Below, in pieces: positions 54,610-63,327 of a DNA stretch of 64,000 bases. Position numbers and translations under genes: made by a program. Location of the stretch: contig NZ_JBCJKP010000001.1 of NCBI RefSeq assembly GCF_039503195.1, forward strand, positions 9,238,001 through 9,302,000, written 5' to 3'. Source of the stretch: Streptomyces mirabilis. Lineage in GTDB: Bacteria; Actinomycetota; Actinomycetes; Streptomycetales; Streptomycetaceae. The notes beneath the pieces were generated by a model. The model saw nothing but the letters and a program-made list of their open reading frames with translations, had not been told where the DNA came from and searched no databases. The stretch's first letter is position 1. Every line of letters begins with the position of its first letter.

Positions 54610-55572
54610 TCAGCGGACCACGCTCAGCGACAGGGCGAAACGGCCCTCCCGGTCCGTCCACCAATGGGCCAGGTCGAGCCCGGCGGCGGCGAGTTCGCGA
54701 CGTATCCCCTCCTCGCGGAACTTCGCCGAGATCTCGGTGCGCAGTTCCTCGCCGTCGGCGAATTCGACCGCGAGGTCGAGCGCGGGGATCTTCACCGTCT
54801 GGTCGGTCAGCGACCGCAGCCGCATCTCGATCCACTCGTGCTCGTCGTCCCAGAGGGCGACATGGGCGAACGCGTCGGGGTCGAAATCGGCGCCGAGCTC
54901 GCGGTTGACGACGTGCAGCACGTTCTTGTTGAACTCCGCCGTCACCCCCGCCGCGTCGTCGTACGCGGCGACCAGCACCGACTCGTCCTTGACGAGGTCC
55001 GTACCGAGCAGCAGCGTGTCGCCGGGGGAGAGCAGCGCCCGTACGGACGCCAGGAACGTCGCCCGCTCCTCGGGCAGCAGATTGCCGATGGTGCCGCCGA
55101 GGAACGCCACCAGCCGCGGCCCCGGTGTTCCCGGCAGCGCGAGGCCGCCCGTGAAGTCGGCGATCAACGCGTGCACGCCGAGCCCCGGATGCTCGGCGAT
55201 CAGCGCCTGCCCGGCCTGGGTGAGGGCACTCTCGCTGACGTCGACCGGCACGTACGTGTGCAGCCCCGGCAGCGCGTCGAGCAGATGGCGGGTTTTCTCG
55301 GACGAACCGGACCCCAGCTCGACGAGGGTGCGCGCACCGGTCGTCGCGGCGATCTCGGGGGCCCGGGCGATGAGGATCTCGCGCTCCGCCCGGGTGGGGT
55401 AGTACTCGGGCAGTTCGGTGATCCGGTCGAACAGCTCACTGCCGTGGGCGTCGTAGAACCACTTCGGCGGCAGCGTCTTGGGGGTGTGGGTGAGGCCGTG
55501 CAGGACGTCGGCGCGCAGCGCGGCGTCCGTGGCGTCCTCGGGCAGGGTGCGGGTGAGAAGGAACGGGCTCAC
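54610..55572 (-). CDS. egtD: L-histidine N-alpha-methyltransferase EgtD
   Basis: The product has 320 residues. It has the EgtD N-terminus with LPPKWFYDAHGSELFDRITE and EYYPTRAEREIL, the SAM-binding motif LVELGSGSSEKTRHL, and FLGGTIGN. It trimethylates histidine to hercynine, the second substrate of ergothioneine synthesis. It closes the operon egtA-egtB-egtC-egtD: the ATG overlaps the egtC stop at 55569-55572 (ATGA). Confidence 0.95.
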   Translation of the reverse strand: MSPFLLTRTLPEDATDAALRADVLHGLTHTPKTLPPKWFYDAHGSELFDRITELPEYYPTRAEREILIARAPEIAATTGARTLVELGSGSSEKTRHLLDALPGLHTYVPVDVSESALTQAGQALIAEHPGLGVHALIADFTGGLALPGTPGPRLVAFLGGTIGNLLPEERATFLASVRALLSPGDTLLLGTDLVKDESVLVAAYDDAAGVTAEFNKNVLHVVNRELGADFDPDAFAHVALWDDEHEWIEMRLRSLTDQTVKIPALDLAVEFADGEELRTEISAKFREEGIRRELAAAGLDLAHWWTDREGRFALSLSVVR

Positions 55573-56377
55573 GTGCTGGGCTCCTTGGTGCGTGCGGATG
55601 CCAAGGGGTCGTGCGCGCCTTCCTGCGCGTGCGGGTCCTTGAGCGGGGTGAGCAGGACGTCGGTGCGGCTCGCCGCGAGCAGCGTGCGGTCCGGCACCTC
55701 CTGCCAGTGGGGGTCGTCGTCGTACGGCTCGGACGCCACGACGGTGCGGCGGCCGGGCTCGGCGAGGTACCAGAGGGTGTCGCCCCAGGCCGTCGCGGTG
55801 ATCGTGTCGCCGTTGCTGAGAAGGAGGTTCAACCGGGACCCGGGGGCCGCCTCGGCGACCTCCAGAACGGTGTCGGCCAGCGCCTGGCCCTCGCTGTCAC
55901 CGGCGCGCAGCCGGTGCAGGAGCAGCGCCCAGACGAACGCGGAGTCGCAGCGGGCCTCCAGGGACAGCAGTTCGGCCGGGGCAGGCTGGTCACCAGCGGG
56001 GCGAGGGAGCCCGGCCAGCCCCGTACGGCGCCGTTGTGGCTGAACAGCCAGCGGTCCGCGGCGAACGGCGCCGCCGCGGCCTCCCCGTCCGCCCCCGCCA
56101 CGGTGGCGTCCCGTACGGCGCCGAGCAGGGCCGTGCTCCTGACGACCCGGGCCAGGTCCGCGAACGACTGGTCGCCCCAGATCGGCCCGGGACGCCGGTA
56201 CCGCGCGGGCTCCGGATCCCCTTCGGCGTACCAACCCACTCCGAAGCCATCGGCGTTGACCGTCCCGTGCCGCTGTCGGCGCGGCGCCCACGATTGCCGG
56301 AACAGACTGTGCGGCGGTTCCACGAGGAGTCGCCCGAGCGGCTCCGGCGGTCCCAGGTAGGCCAGGTGACGGCACAT
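55569..56377 (-). pseudogene. egtC: EgtC glutamine amidotransferase-like hydrolase, apparent frameshift
   Basis: The N-terminal part (MCRHLAYLGPPEPLGRLLVE with the catalytic Cys2, then GFGVGWYAEG and FSHNGAVRGWPG) runs in one frame to about residue 131. The C-terminal part (AELLSLEARCDSAFVWALLL, then LNLLLSNGDT) continues in the next frame to the stop at 55569. The break lies at the C run on the coding strand (GGGG at 55978-55981). One more C would give SLPPAELLSLEAR and restore a single reading frame. Either the gene is newly broken or the base was lost in sequencing. EgtC removes the gamma-glutamyl group from the EgtB product. Confidence 0.85.
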
Positions 56378-57699
56378 CAGGCGTCCCCGTCGCGGGCCGT
56401 GCGGAATCCGGAGAAGATCTGCCGCCGGATCGGATAGTCCCAGTTGCGGAACGTCCCCCGGCAGGCCACCTGGTCCACGGCGAACGAACCGCCGCGCAGC
56501 ACCTTGTACTCCGGGCCGAAGAACACCTCCGAGTACTCCTTGTACGGGAACGCCGCGAACCCGGGATAGGGATGCAGGTCGCTCGACGTCCACTCCCACA
56601 CGTCACCGATCAACTGCCGTACGCCGAGCGGTGACGCCCCCGCCGGATAGCTGCCCGCCGGGGCCGGACGCAGATGGCGCTGGCCGAGATTGGCGTGCGC
56701 GGGGGTGGGGTCGGCGTCGCCCCACGGGTAGCGCGTGGAGCGGTCGGCCGCCGGGTCGTGGCGGGCCGCCTTCTCCCACTCGGCCTCGGTGGGCAGCCGG
56801 CGCCCCGCCCAGCGGGCGTACGCGTCGGCCTCGTACCAGCTGACGTGCAGCACGGGTTCGTCGGGCGGTACGACCTCGGTGACACCGAAGTGACGCCGCA
56901 GCCACTGTCCGCCCTCGCGGCGCCAGAACAGCGGCGCCTCGATGCCGTGCGAGCGGATGTGGGACCAGCCCTCCGGGCTCCACCAGCGTTCGGTGTCGTA
57001 GCCGCCGTCCTCGATGAAGGCCTGGTGGGCGGCGTTCGTCACCGGAGTGGTGTCGATGAAGTAGGGCGGGATCTCGCGTCGGTGGGCGGGGCGCTCGTTG
57101 TCCAGGGCCCACGGTTCGGTGGACGTGCCCATCGTGAACGGCCCGCCGGGGACCAGGGCTTCGGTGGGTCCCGTGAACGGTGGCGCGGGAGCGGGGCTCG
57201 GCGCCGTGAGGGCCGCGGGCCCCTTGCGGAGCTGATGGGTGATCAGCATGGTCTCGTCGTGCTGCTGTTCATGCTGCGCGATCATCCCGAACGCGAAGCC
57301 GGCCTCGGTCAGCGGCGTGCCCCGGAACGCGGTGCTCTCCAGGACGTCCAGCGCCCGTCCGCGTACCTCTGCGGCGTACCGACGGGCCTCGGCGGGCGGC
57401 AGCAGCGGCAGCGAGGGCCGCTCGGCGCGCGGATGCTCGAACGCGTCGTACAGCCCGTCTATCTCGGGCCGCATCGCGTCCCGCCCGGCGACCGCGCGCA
57501 GCAGCCACAGCTCCTCCTGGTTGCCGATGTGTGCCAGGTCCCAGACCAGTGGGGACATCAACGGCGAGTGCTGCGCGGTGAGTTCGGGCTCCTCCACGCA
57601 GGAGGTCAGGAGCGCCGTCCGGTCGCGGGCCGTGGTCAGCGCGTCGAGCGCGCGCTTGCGGAGCGACTCCGGATCCGTGGGTGAAGCGGGGGCGGTCAT
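56377..57699 (-). CDS. egtB: Ergothioneine sulfoxide synthase EgtB
   Basis: The product has 440 residues. The DinB-like domain holds the iron ligands (DLAHIGNQEEL, then AQHEQQHDE, i.e. HX3HXE). The C-terminal FGE-sulfatase domain has VPGGPFTMGTS, VSWYEADAYARWAG, RLPTEAEWEKAAR and GDVWEWTSSD. It joins hercynine to gamma-glutamylcysteine with oxygen. It starts at the egtA stop (ATGA overlap 57696-57699) and its stop overlaps the egtC start by one base. Confidence 0.95.
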   Translation of the reverse strand: MTAPASPTDPESLRKRALDALTTARDRTALLTSCVEEPELTAQHSPLMSPLVWDLAHIGNQEELWLLRAVAGRDAMRPEIDGLYDAFEHPRAERPSLPLLPPAEARRYAAEVRGRALDVLESTAFRGTPLTEAGFAFGMIAQHEQQHDETMLITHQLRKGPAALTAPSPAPAPPFTGPTEALVPGGPFTMGTSTEPWALDNERPAHRREIPPYFIDTTPVTNAAHQAFIEDGGYDTERWWSPEGWSHIRSHGIEAPLFWRREGGQWLRRHFGVTEVVPPDEPVLHVSWYEADAYARWAGRRLPTEAEWEKAARHDPAADRSTRYPWGDADPTPAHANLGQRHLRPAPAGSYPAGASPLGVRQLIGDVWEWTSSDLHPYPGFAAFPYKEYSEVFFGPEYKVLRGGSFAVDQVACRGTFRNWDYPIRRQIFSGFRTARDGDA

Positions 57700-59066
57700 G
57701 TGCGGATGTCCTTCCCGTCGAGCTGACCGTGGGACCGGCCGTGGTGGCCCTCGGCCTGATCACGGTCCTGCTCGTCATCGGCCTGATCATGGGTCTGACC
57801 ATGGAAGCGGCTGTGGAAGCGGTTCAGCAGATCGTCGGCGGGGCAGCGGCCCCGGGCCACATAGCGGTCCGTGAACTCCGCGACGGCCTCCCGCACCTCG
57901 GCGGTGGCGCCCAGGCGGGGCAACGCCTCGGCGGCGGCCGCGAAACAGATGACGGCGGCCTCACGCAACTCGGGGTCGGTCAGGCCGTACCGCGCGGCGT
58001 CGTTCCACAGCGGGTTGCACGGAGCGGGTCGTGCCTCGGCGCGTTCCGCGAGGGGTTTGACGGTCCGGTAGGCGACCTCCGCGGCCTCCGGGTCGTCGAA
58101 CAGCGCCGCTGTCACCGCCAGCGGCACGATCCACCCGTCGTCGCCGGGCTGCGCGTCGATCATGCGCAGTTCCAGATGTCCGCGCGGGCGGACCGGCGGG
58201 AACAGCGTCGTCAGGTGGTAGTCGAGATCCGCCCGGTCGGGTGGTGTCTCGGACCTCGTCCACGCCCGGAAGGTCAGGCCCTCCGGTACCTCCCAGGGGC
58301 CGTCCGGCGCCCGGACGCACATCACCGGCGCGTCCAGGACGTGCCGGGCCCAGGCGGCGCGCGGATCGCCGCCCAGCGGGGGCGCGGCGGACCGTCCCGG
58401 GTCCATGGCCGCCCACAGGGACTGCCGCGTGGAGCGCCAGCCCGTGTACCGGCCACCGGCCACAGGCGAGTGCGCGAACGCGGCCACCAGGACCGCGCCC
58501 AGCTGGTGTGCCAGCCACCAGCGGCGCCCGTGCCCCAGGGGGCCGGGCTCCTCGTAGCCGGCGTCCAGGCACACCTGGACGGAGGCGGAGGAGCACATCA
58601 TGGCCCGCCCCTCCGGACCCGCCCGGTCGAGGTACCGCTCCATGGCGTCGTAGCGCGGCTCACGGAGAAAGCGGCTCGGGGGGTTCCAGGGATCGTGGCC
58701 GTACCCGCTGAGGCCGAGATCCGCCTCGCGCAGTACCGCGCGTACCGCGTCGAGGTCGGCAGAGACGGACCCGATGCACTCCATCAGGGAGGCGGCGGGA
58801 AGGGAGCTCAGCTCCAGCTGTCCGCCGGGTTCGACGGTGAGCGCCGAACGCAGGGGCAGGGTCCGCAGTGCGGCGTACGCCGCTTGGAGTCGTTCGGGTG
58901 ATGCCGGGAGCTGCGGCTGCCGCAGCTCGTGGACGAGCCATTCCACTTCGACACCGAGGGTACGAGGCGGTCCGGTCTTGAAGCAGATGCCTCGGACCAG
59001 CGCCTCCACCTCGGCCTCGGTGACGGCGGAGCGGCGCTCCGTACAGTCACTCACCGAATCGGACAT
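57696..59066 (-). CDS. egtA: Glutamate-cysteine ligase EgtA
   Basis: The product has 456 residues and is a GCS2-family ligase with LGVEVEWLVHE, ALTVEPGGQLELSSLP, RAMMCSSASVQVCLD, RYTGWRSTRQS and LELRMIDAQPGDDGW. It makes gamma-glutamylcysteine for EgtB. The C-terminal 40 residues are His/Asp/Gln-rich and disordered. AGGAGG 7-9 bases before the ATG at 59066 fixes the start despite an open frame to 59168. Confidence 0.93.
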   Translation of the reverse strand: MSDSVSDCTERRSAVTEAEVEALVRGICFKTGPPRTLGVEVEWLVHELRQPQLPASPERLQAAYAALRTLPLRSALTVEPGGQLELSSLPAASLMECIGSVSADLDAVRAVLREADLGLSGYGHDPWNPPSRFLREPRYDAMERYLDRAGPEGRAMMCSSASVQVCLDAGYEEPGPLGHGRRWWLAHQLGAVLVAAFAHSPVAGGRYTGWRSTRQSLWAAMDPGRSAAPPLGGDPRAAWARHVLDAPVMCVRAPDGPWEVPEGLTFRAWTRSETPPDRADLDYHLTTLFPPVRPRGHLELRMIDAQPGDDGWIVPLAVTAALFDDPEAAEVAYRTVKPLAERAEARPAPCNPLWNDAARYGLTDPELREAAVICFAAAAEALPRLGATAEVREAVAEFTDRYVARGRCPADDLLNRFHSRFHGQTHDQADDEQDRDQAEGHHGRSHGQLDGKDIRT

Positions 59067-59392
59067 GTCGGGATCCTCCTGAGATTCCACCATGCCGCCG
59101 GCCCGACGTCTGTGGTGCCGGACCGGCATCGCTCGTCCCACCCAAGACCCTCTTGGCGGTTCGCACAAGGGTGCACATCATCGCTCGCGGGTTCCGGAGG
59201 CGCTGTTTGCCGGGCCGCGAGGCGCTGTTTACGAGGCTGGGAAATTCCGTTGCGCCGTAGGACCAGCATCGCTCACGATGCGTTCATGGGCACGACGGGG
59301 GAATCGGCCGGGGTATCCGCCCGGGTAATGCCGGGGGGAGCGACGGGGGAGATCGCGAGGGGCGTCCTCGTGGCGCGTACGGGGGTCGCGCC
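59067..59392. other. Divergent intergenic region, egtA / PARG-like gene
   Basis: No gene is seen in these 326 bases. A 12-bp direct repeat GAGGCGCTGTTT occurs twice (59198-59209 and 59220-59231, 22 bases apart). Since 22 bases is about two helical turns, the pair could be one operator. A GGAAATTCC palindrome lies near 59240. No -10/-35 pair was settled. Confidence 0.45.
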
Positions 59393-60292
59393 ATGAGTGC
59401 GCGCCTGCGCGCCCTCGCGCAGCAGACGCAGGAGATCGTCGCGGCGGGCGGGTACCGCGCGTCCGACGGACGCGCGGTGTCGATCGCCGCGTCCGTCGAG
59501 GCCGCGGAGGCGGGAACGCGCGTGTACGGTCCCGGACCGGTCGGGGCACCGGCCGCCGGCCCCGCGAGCGCACCGCGCGCGAGCACGCTGTTCGAGGTGA
59601 CGGGCGAGAGCAGTCTGGAGGCCGCCCGACGGCTCGTGAGCGAGGAAGCGGGGCGCTCGGCCGACCCGGTGGCCGTACTGGACTTCGCCTCGGCGCGCAA
59701 CCCGGGCGGCGGCTTCCTGAACGGCGCGCAGGCCCAGGAGGAGGCCCTGTGCCGGGCCTCCGCGCTGTACTCGTGCCTGCTGCGGGCCCGGGAGTTCTAC
59801 GACCACCACCGCGCCCACCGCGATCCGTTCTACACGGACCGTGTCATCCACTCACCCGCCGTGCCGGTCTTCCGCGACGACCGCGGAGGTCTGCTCGACG
59901 AGCCGTACGCGGTCGGATTCCTGACCGCCGCGGCCCCCAACGCCGGAGTCGTCCTGCGCACGGCCCCGGAGCGCGCGCCCGAACTCGGACCCGCCCTCGC
60001 CGTGCGCGCCGAGCGCGTCCTGGAGACCGCGGCGGCCCACGGCTACCGCCGGCTGGTGCTGGGCGCGTGGGGCTGCGGCGTCTTCCGGAACGATCCGGCG
60101 CAGGTGGCGGGCGCGTTCCACGACCTGCTGGTCGAAGGCCGCTTCGAGGGTGCTTTCGACCATGTCGTGTTCGGCGTCCTGGACCGCACGAGGGATCAGG
60201 CGACGCGAGGGTCCTTCGAGCAGGCGTTCGCCCACGTACGAGCCCTCAACGCCAGCCGTACCGTTCCTGCAAGCGGCGTACGACCGAATTGA
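59393..60292 (+). CDS. TIGR02452/DUF2263 macrodomain protein, bacterial-type poly(ADP-ribose) glycohydrolase
   Basis: The product has 299 residues. The macrodomain shows the PARG signature NPGGGFLNGAQAQEEALCRA, in which GGG-N7-QEE gives the catalytic Glu pair. Also seen are LDFASARNPGGGFL, VGFLTAAAPNAG and LVLGAWGCGVFRNDPAQVA at the phosphate-binding end. The family removes ADP-ribose from poly-ADP-ribosylated targets and is intact here. The stop at 60292 lies 47 bases into the convergent MazF-like gene's 3' end (60246). The ATG 59393 follows a GGGG-type ribosome site weakly. Confidence 0.88.
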   Translation: MSARLRALAQQTQEIVAAGGYRASDGRAVSIAASVEAAEAGTRVYGPGPVGAPAAGPASAPRASTLFEVTGESSLEAARRLVSEEAGRSADPVAVLDFASARNPGGGFLNGAQAQEEALCRASALYSCLLRAREFYDHHRAHRDPFYTDRVIHSPAVPVFRDDRGGLLDEPYAVGFLTAAAPNAGVVLRTAPERAPELGPALAVRAERVLETAAAHGYRRLVLGAWGCGVFRNDPAQVAGAFHDLLVEGRFEGAFDHVVFGVLDRTRDQATRGSFEQAFAHVRALNASRTVPASGVRPN

Positions 60293-60701
60293 ACCGCATC
60301 CGATCCAGCGCACAGGCCTCCCGGCGCATCCCGTCCTCGTGCAGCCGCAGCACCCGGTCCACATCCACCCACGAGTCCCGCCCCGACCGGTCCCAGGGCC
60401 CGCTCCCGATCGGCACCCACTCCCGGTCCCCGTCGTGCCGCTTGCTCGACAACTGGACGGCGAGCAGCGTGCCGGCGTCCTCGCGGGCGACGACGAGTAC
60501 GGGACGGTCCTTGCCCCGCCCGTCGTTCTCCTCGAACGGCACCCATGTCCAGACGATCTCGCCGGGATCGGGGTCGCCGTCGTGCGCGGGCGCGTACTGC
60601 GTCCGCACCCGGCCCACCTCGCGGGGTTCGGCCTCGGTGGTCGCGGAAGGGCCGTAACGGCCGGGAACGTCTTCGGCGGTGTCATCGGTAAAGGCAGTCA
60701 C
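60246..60701 (-). CDS. MazF/PemK-like protein (type II toxin family)
   Basis: The product has 151 residues. A disordered N-terminal 40 residues precede a PemK/MazF barrel: GEIVWTWVPFEENDGRGKDR, PVLVVAREDAGTLLAVQLSS and a C-terminal VDVDRVLRLHEDGMRREACAL. Conserved features (PxGxxR-type DGRGKDRPVL, LSSK) are present. MazF toxins cleave single-stranded RNA, but no antitoxin gene is visible, so it may be a lone member with another role. GTG 60701 is preferred (another GTG is at 60710). TCTAAC shortly upstream could be a -10 giving a very short leader. The last 47 bases overlap the convergent PARG gene. Confidence 0.75.
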   Translation of the reverse strand: MTAFTDDTAEDVPGRYGPSATTEAEPREVGRVRTQYAPAHDGDPDPGEIVWTWVPFEENDGRGKDRPVLVVAREDAGTLLAVQLSSKRHDGDREWVPIGSGPWDRSGRDSWVDVDRVLRLHEDGMRREACALDRMRFNSVVRRLQERYGWR

Positions 60702-60760
60702 GCGGCTCACGTTAGAGCCTGCCCCGTCCAACCCGCCGAGCGGGTGGCCGAGATGGTGGA

Positions 60761-61261
60761 CTACCAGGTCCGGGCCGCGTGTTGGAGGCGGTCGCGGACC
60801 CGTACGACGTCCGGGTTGGCGTCGGAGCCGGGCCGCTGGACGAGGAAGAGGGTGTTGAGGGGCGGTTCGACCGGCTCGTGGAGCAGCGCGAGGCGTCCGT
60901 CGGCGAGGTGTTCCTCGCACAGGGAGCGGGGCAGCACGCTGTAGCCGGCACCCGCGGTGAGCGCCGAGACGACGGCGTACAGGTTGGGCACGGTGACCGC
61001 GGCCCGGGCCGCGAGCCGTTTGCCGAAGACGGTGCGCCAGTACCGGCGCACGATGGGCAGATCCTCGGCGTAGGTGACCAGGGGGACGTCCCGGACCGCG
61101 GTGCAGAGGTCCTCGGCCGACGGGTGCTCCTCGACGTGCCGCGCCCAGCTCGGAGCGGCGACCAGGAGGTACTCCTCGGCCGCCAGCGGCAGTGCCGCGA
61201 GGCGCCCGCGCGGCCGCCTGGTCGCGATCAGCAGGTCGTGGTGGCCCGCGCGCAGATCGTC
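60761..61261 (-). pseudogene. LysR regulator lacking its DNA-binding half
   Basis: The minus strand encodes a LysR effector-binding domain: LRAGHHDLLIATRRPRGR, EEYLLVAAPSWARHVEE, LTAGAGYSVLPRSLCEEH and a normal C-terminus RVRDRLQHAARTW. The HTH and linker that should precede are missing, and the sequence upstream (61262-61354) shows no match. It is therefore a 5'-truncated pseudogene. It lies between MazF-like and flotillin genes. Confidence 0.75.
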
Positions 61262-61354
61262 GGAGGGCCGAACCGCCCACGCAGAGCGGGCGACGAGGGA
61301 GTGGAACACCCTCGTCGCCCCGCCGGGATCAGGCCCCGGCGTTCTCCTTCGGCA

Positions 61355-62860
61355 TCACGCCGTGCCGTCCCCCTCCACCGGCACCTTCTCCGTGCGCGGC
61401 GGCACGGCCCCGTTGAGCCCGGCGGCGCCGTTGCTCCCCGTACCGTTGCCGGCCGTCCCGTCCTGGTTCATCGACGAGAGCAGCTGACGGGCGAGGCCGA
61501 GTCCCGTGCCGCCCATGGTGAGCGCCTTGGCGAACAGGTCCGACATACCGTCGGCGCCGTTGAGCAGCACCATGTGGTCGACGTTCCCGAACGCGCTGGC
61601 GCCCGCCTGGACGATCTCCGGCCAGTTCTCGGCGAGCTGCTGGGCGACCACCGCCTCCTGGTTCTCGGCGAGGGCCGCGGCCCTCGCCTTGATGGTCTCC
61701 GCCTCCGCGAGACCCTGCGCCCGAGTCGCCTCGGCCGCCGCGAGACCCTTGGCCTGAGCCGCCGCGGCCTCGGCCTCACCCGTGGCCCTGGTCGCCGTCG
61801 CGGCGGCCGCACCCCGGGCCTTCGTCGCCTCGGCCTCCGCGTTGGCGGCCGTCTTGACCCGGTTCGCCTCCGCCGCGGCCGCGAGCTCGGTCTCCTTGGC
61901 CTTGGCCTCGGCCGCCGAGATACGCGCGTCACGCTCGGCCTCGGCACGGGCCCGCGTCTCGTACGCCTGGGCGTCCGCCGGCTTGCGGACGTCCGCCTGG
62001 AGCTGCTGCTCACGACGGAGGGCGTCGAGCTCGGCGATCCGGGTCTCCTGCACGACGACGTCCTGCCGGGCCGCGGCGTCCGCGAGCGGTCCTGCCTGCC
62101 GCGCCTTCGCCGCCGCCTTGTCGCGCTCGGCCTGGTAGCCGGCCTGGAGGATCTCGCTGTCCCGGGTCGCCTCCGACATCCGGGCCGCGGCCTTCTGTTC
62201 GGCCTCGGTGGCGAGACGATTCGCCTCCGCCTGCGCGATGCGCGCGTCCCGCTGTACGGCGGCGGCGTGCGGCATCGCGAGGTTCTTGATGTACCCGGTC
62301 GGGTCCTCGATCTCGTGGATCTGCAGCGAGTCGACGATCAGACCGAGCTTCTCCATCTCCGTACCGCACGCGGCCCGGGTCTGGCCGGTCAGCTTCTCCC
62401 GGTCGCGGATCATGTCCTCGACGGTCAACCCGCCGACGATGGACCGCAGATGACCGGCGAACACGTTGTGCACCCGCTCCGACATCATCTTCTGCTGGTC
62501 GAGGAAACGACGCCCCGCGTTGGCGATCGACACGAAGTCGTCGCCCACCTTGAAGATGACCACGCCCCGCACCTTCAGCGGAATGCCCTGGGTGGTCACG
62601 CAGTCCACGTGCAGCTCGGTCTCGTTGAGGTCGAGCGAGATCTTCCGTACCGCCTGCACACCCGGCAGGACCAGCGTGCCGCGCCCCGTCACGATGCGGA
62701 ATCCCATGCCCTCTTCAAGGCCTTCGGTCCGATGCTTCGAACCGGAGATGATCAGTGCTTCGTTGGGCTCCGCGACACGCCACATGAGCTTGAAGACCAC
62801 AACGATGAAGATCAGTGCGAGGACAACCGCCCCCGCTACGACGCCGACAACCATCGGCAT
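61355..62860 (-). CDS. Flotillin-like SPFH/band 7 protein
   Basis: The product has 501 residues: one N-terminal membrane segment (VVAGAVVLALIFIVVVFKL), an SPFH domain (about 30-190, with RVAEPNEALIISGSKH, LVLPGVQAVRKISLDLNE and GGLTVEDMIRDREKL), then a long Ala/Glu/Lys/Arg coiled coil (about 200-420) and a Gly/Asn tail. Flotillins organise membrane microdomains and partner with NfeD proteins. A small NfeD-like gene is upstream on the same strand, matching the known nfeD-floT order. Confidence 0.93.
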   Translation of the reverse strand: MPMVVGVVAGAVVLALIFIVVVFKLMWRVAEPNEALIISGSKHRTEGLEEGMGFRIVTGRGTLVLPGVQAVRKISLDLNETELHVDCVTTQGIPLKVRGVVIFKVGDDFVSIANAGRRFLDQQKMMSERVHNVFAGHLRSIVGGLTVEDMIRDREKLTGQTRAACGTEMEKLGLIVDSLQIHEIEDPTGYIKNLAMPHAAAVQRDARIAQAEANRLATEAEQKAAARMSEATRDSEILQAGYQAERDKAAAKARQAGPLADAAARQDVVVQETRIAELDALRREQQLQADVRKPADAQAYETRARAEAERDARISAAEAKAKETELAAAAEANRVKTAANAEAEATKARGAAAATATRATGEAEAAAAQAKGLAAAEATRAQGLAEAETIKARAAALAENQEAVVAQQLAENWPEIVQAGASAFGNVDHMVLLNGADGMSDLFAKALTMGGTGLGLARQLLSSMNQDGTAGNGTGSNGAAGLNGAVPPRTEKVPVEGDGTA

Positions 62861-62875
62861 ACGCCCCCTTTGGAT

Positions 62876-62892
62876 GGTGCCCTATCGGCACC
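62876..62892. promoter_or_regulatory. Small dyad GGTGCC-N5-GGCACC in the flotillin leader
   Basis: Perfect 6-bp arms (62876-62881 and 62887-62892) lie 16 bases before the flotillin ATG. It may be an operator or attenuator. Confidence 0.35.
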
Positions 62893-63005
62893 GAACGAAG
62901 GGAGTGTGCTCCTGTGCAAGACCGCGGTACAGACGCTGGCGGATCCTTGTTGCAATCTTGACGCACACCGCTCTCACCTGGGGCGGAGCGTGCACAGACG
63001 AGCCG

Positions 63006-63224
63006 TCAACTGTCGTACGCGGCCGATACGTACACCGTGCGCGGCGGCAGGTACTCGACCACCATCACCACCGTGCCGCGCTCGATCCGCTCCTTCGAGG
63101 CTGCCGGGTACGCGAGAAAATGCTCGGCGCCGCCGCGGACCCGGACGATCACCTCACCGACGAGCCCGGGTCCGACCGTGCCGGTGACCCGCCCCATCAA
63201 CCCGACCATCGACGCATCGTCCAT
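63006..63224 (-). CDS. NfeD-like OB-fold protein
   Basis: The product has 72 residues, consistent with the soluble beta-barrel C-domain of NfeD: LMGRVTGTVGPGLVGEVIVR, YPAASKERIERGTVVMVVEY and PPRTVYVSA. It lacks membrane segments. NfeD proteins act with SPFH proteins in membrane microdomains, and the flotillin gene follows 145 bases downstream. The ATG at 63224 is taken because the family begins near the MGRVGxV motif; a longer frame exists to 63410. Confidence 0.78.
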   Translation of the reverse strand: MDDASMVGLMGRVTGTVGPGLVGEVIVRVRGGAEHFLAYPAASKERIERGTVVMVVEYLPPRTVYVSAAYDS

Positions 63225-63327
63225 GGGCCCAGCGTACGGCCGGAATCCCCTGGTCAGTGCCTTCGCGGCGAACTCGCTCACCGGCACGAGCCCCGAACCC
63301 GCCCACCGGCACGTGCGGTCAACTCGT

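Noticed and set aside
60779..63187. Plus-strand open frame opposite flotillin
   Set aside because: Gly/Arg/Leu-rich artefact; the minus strand encodes an SPFH domain and coiled coil.
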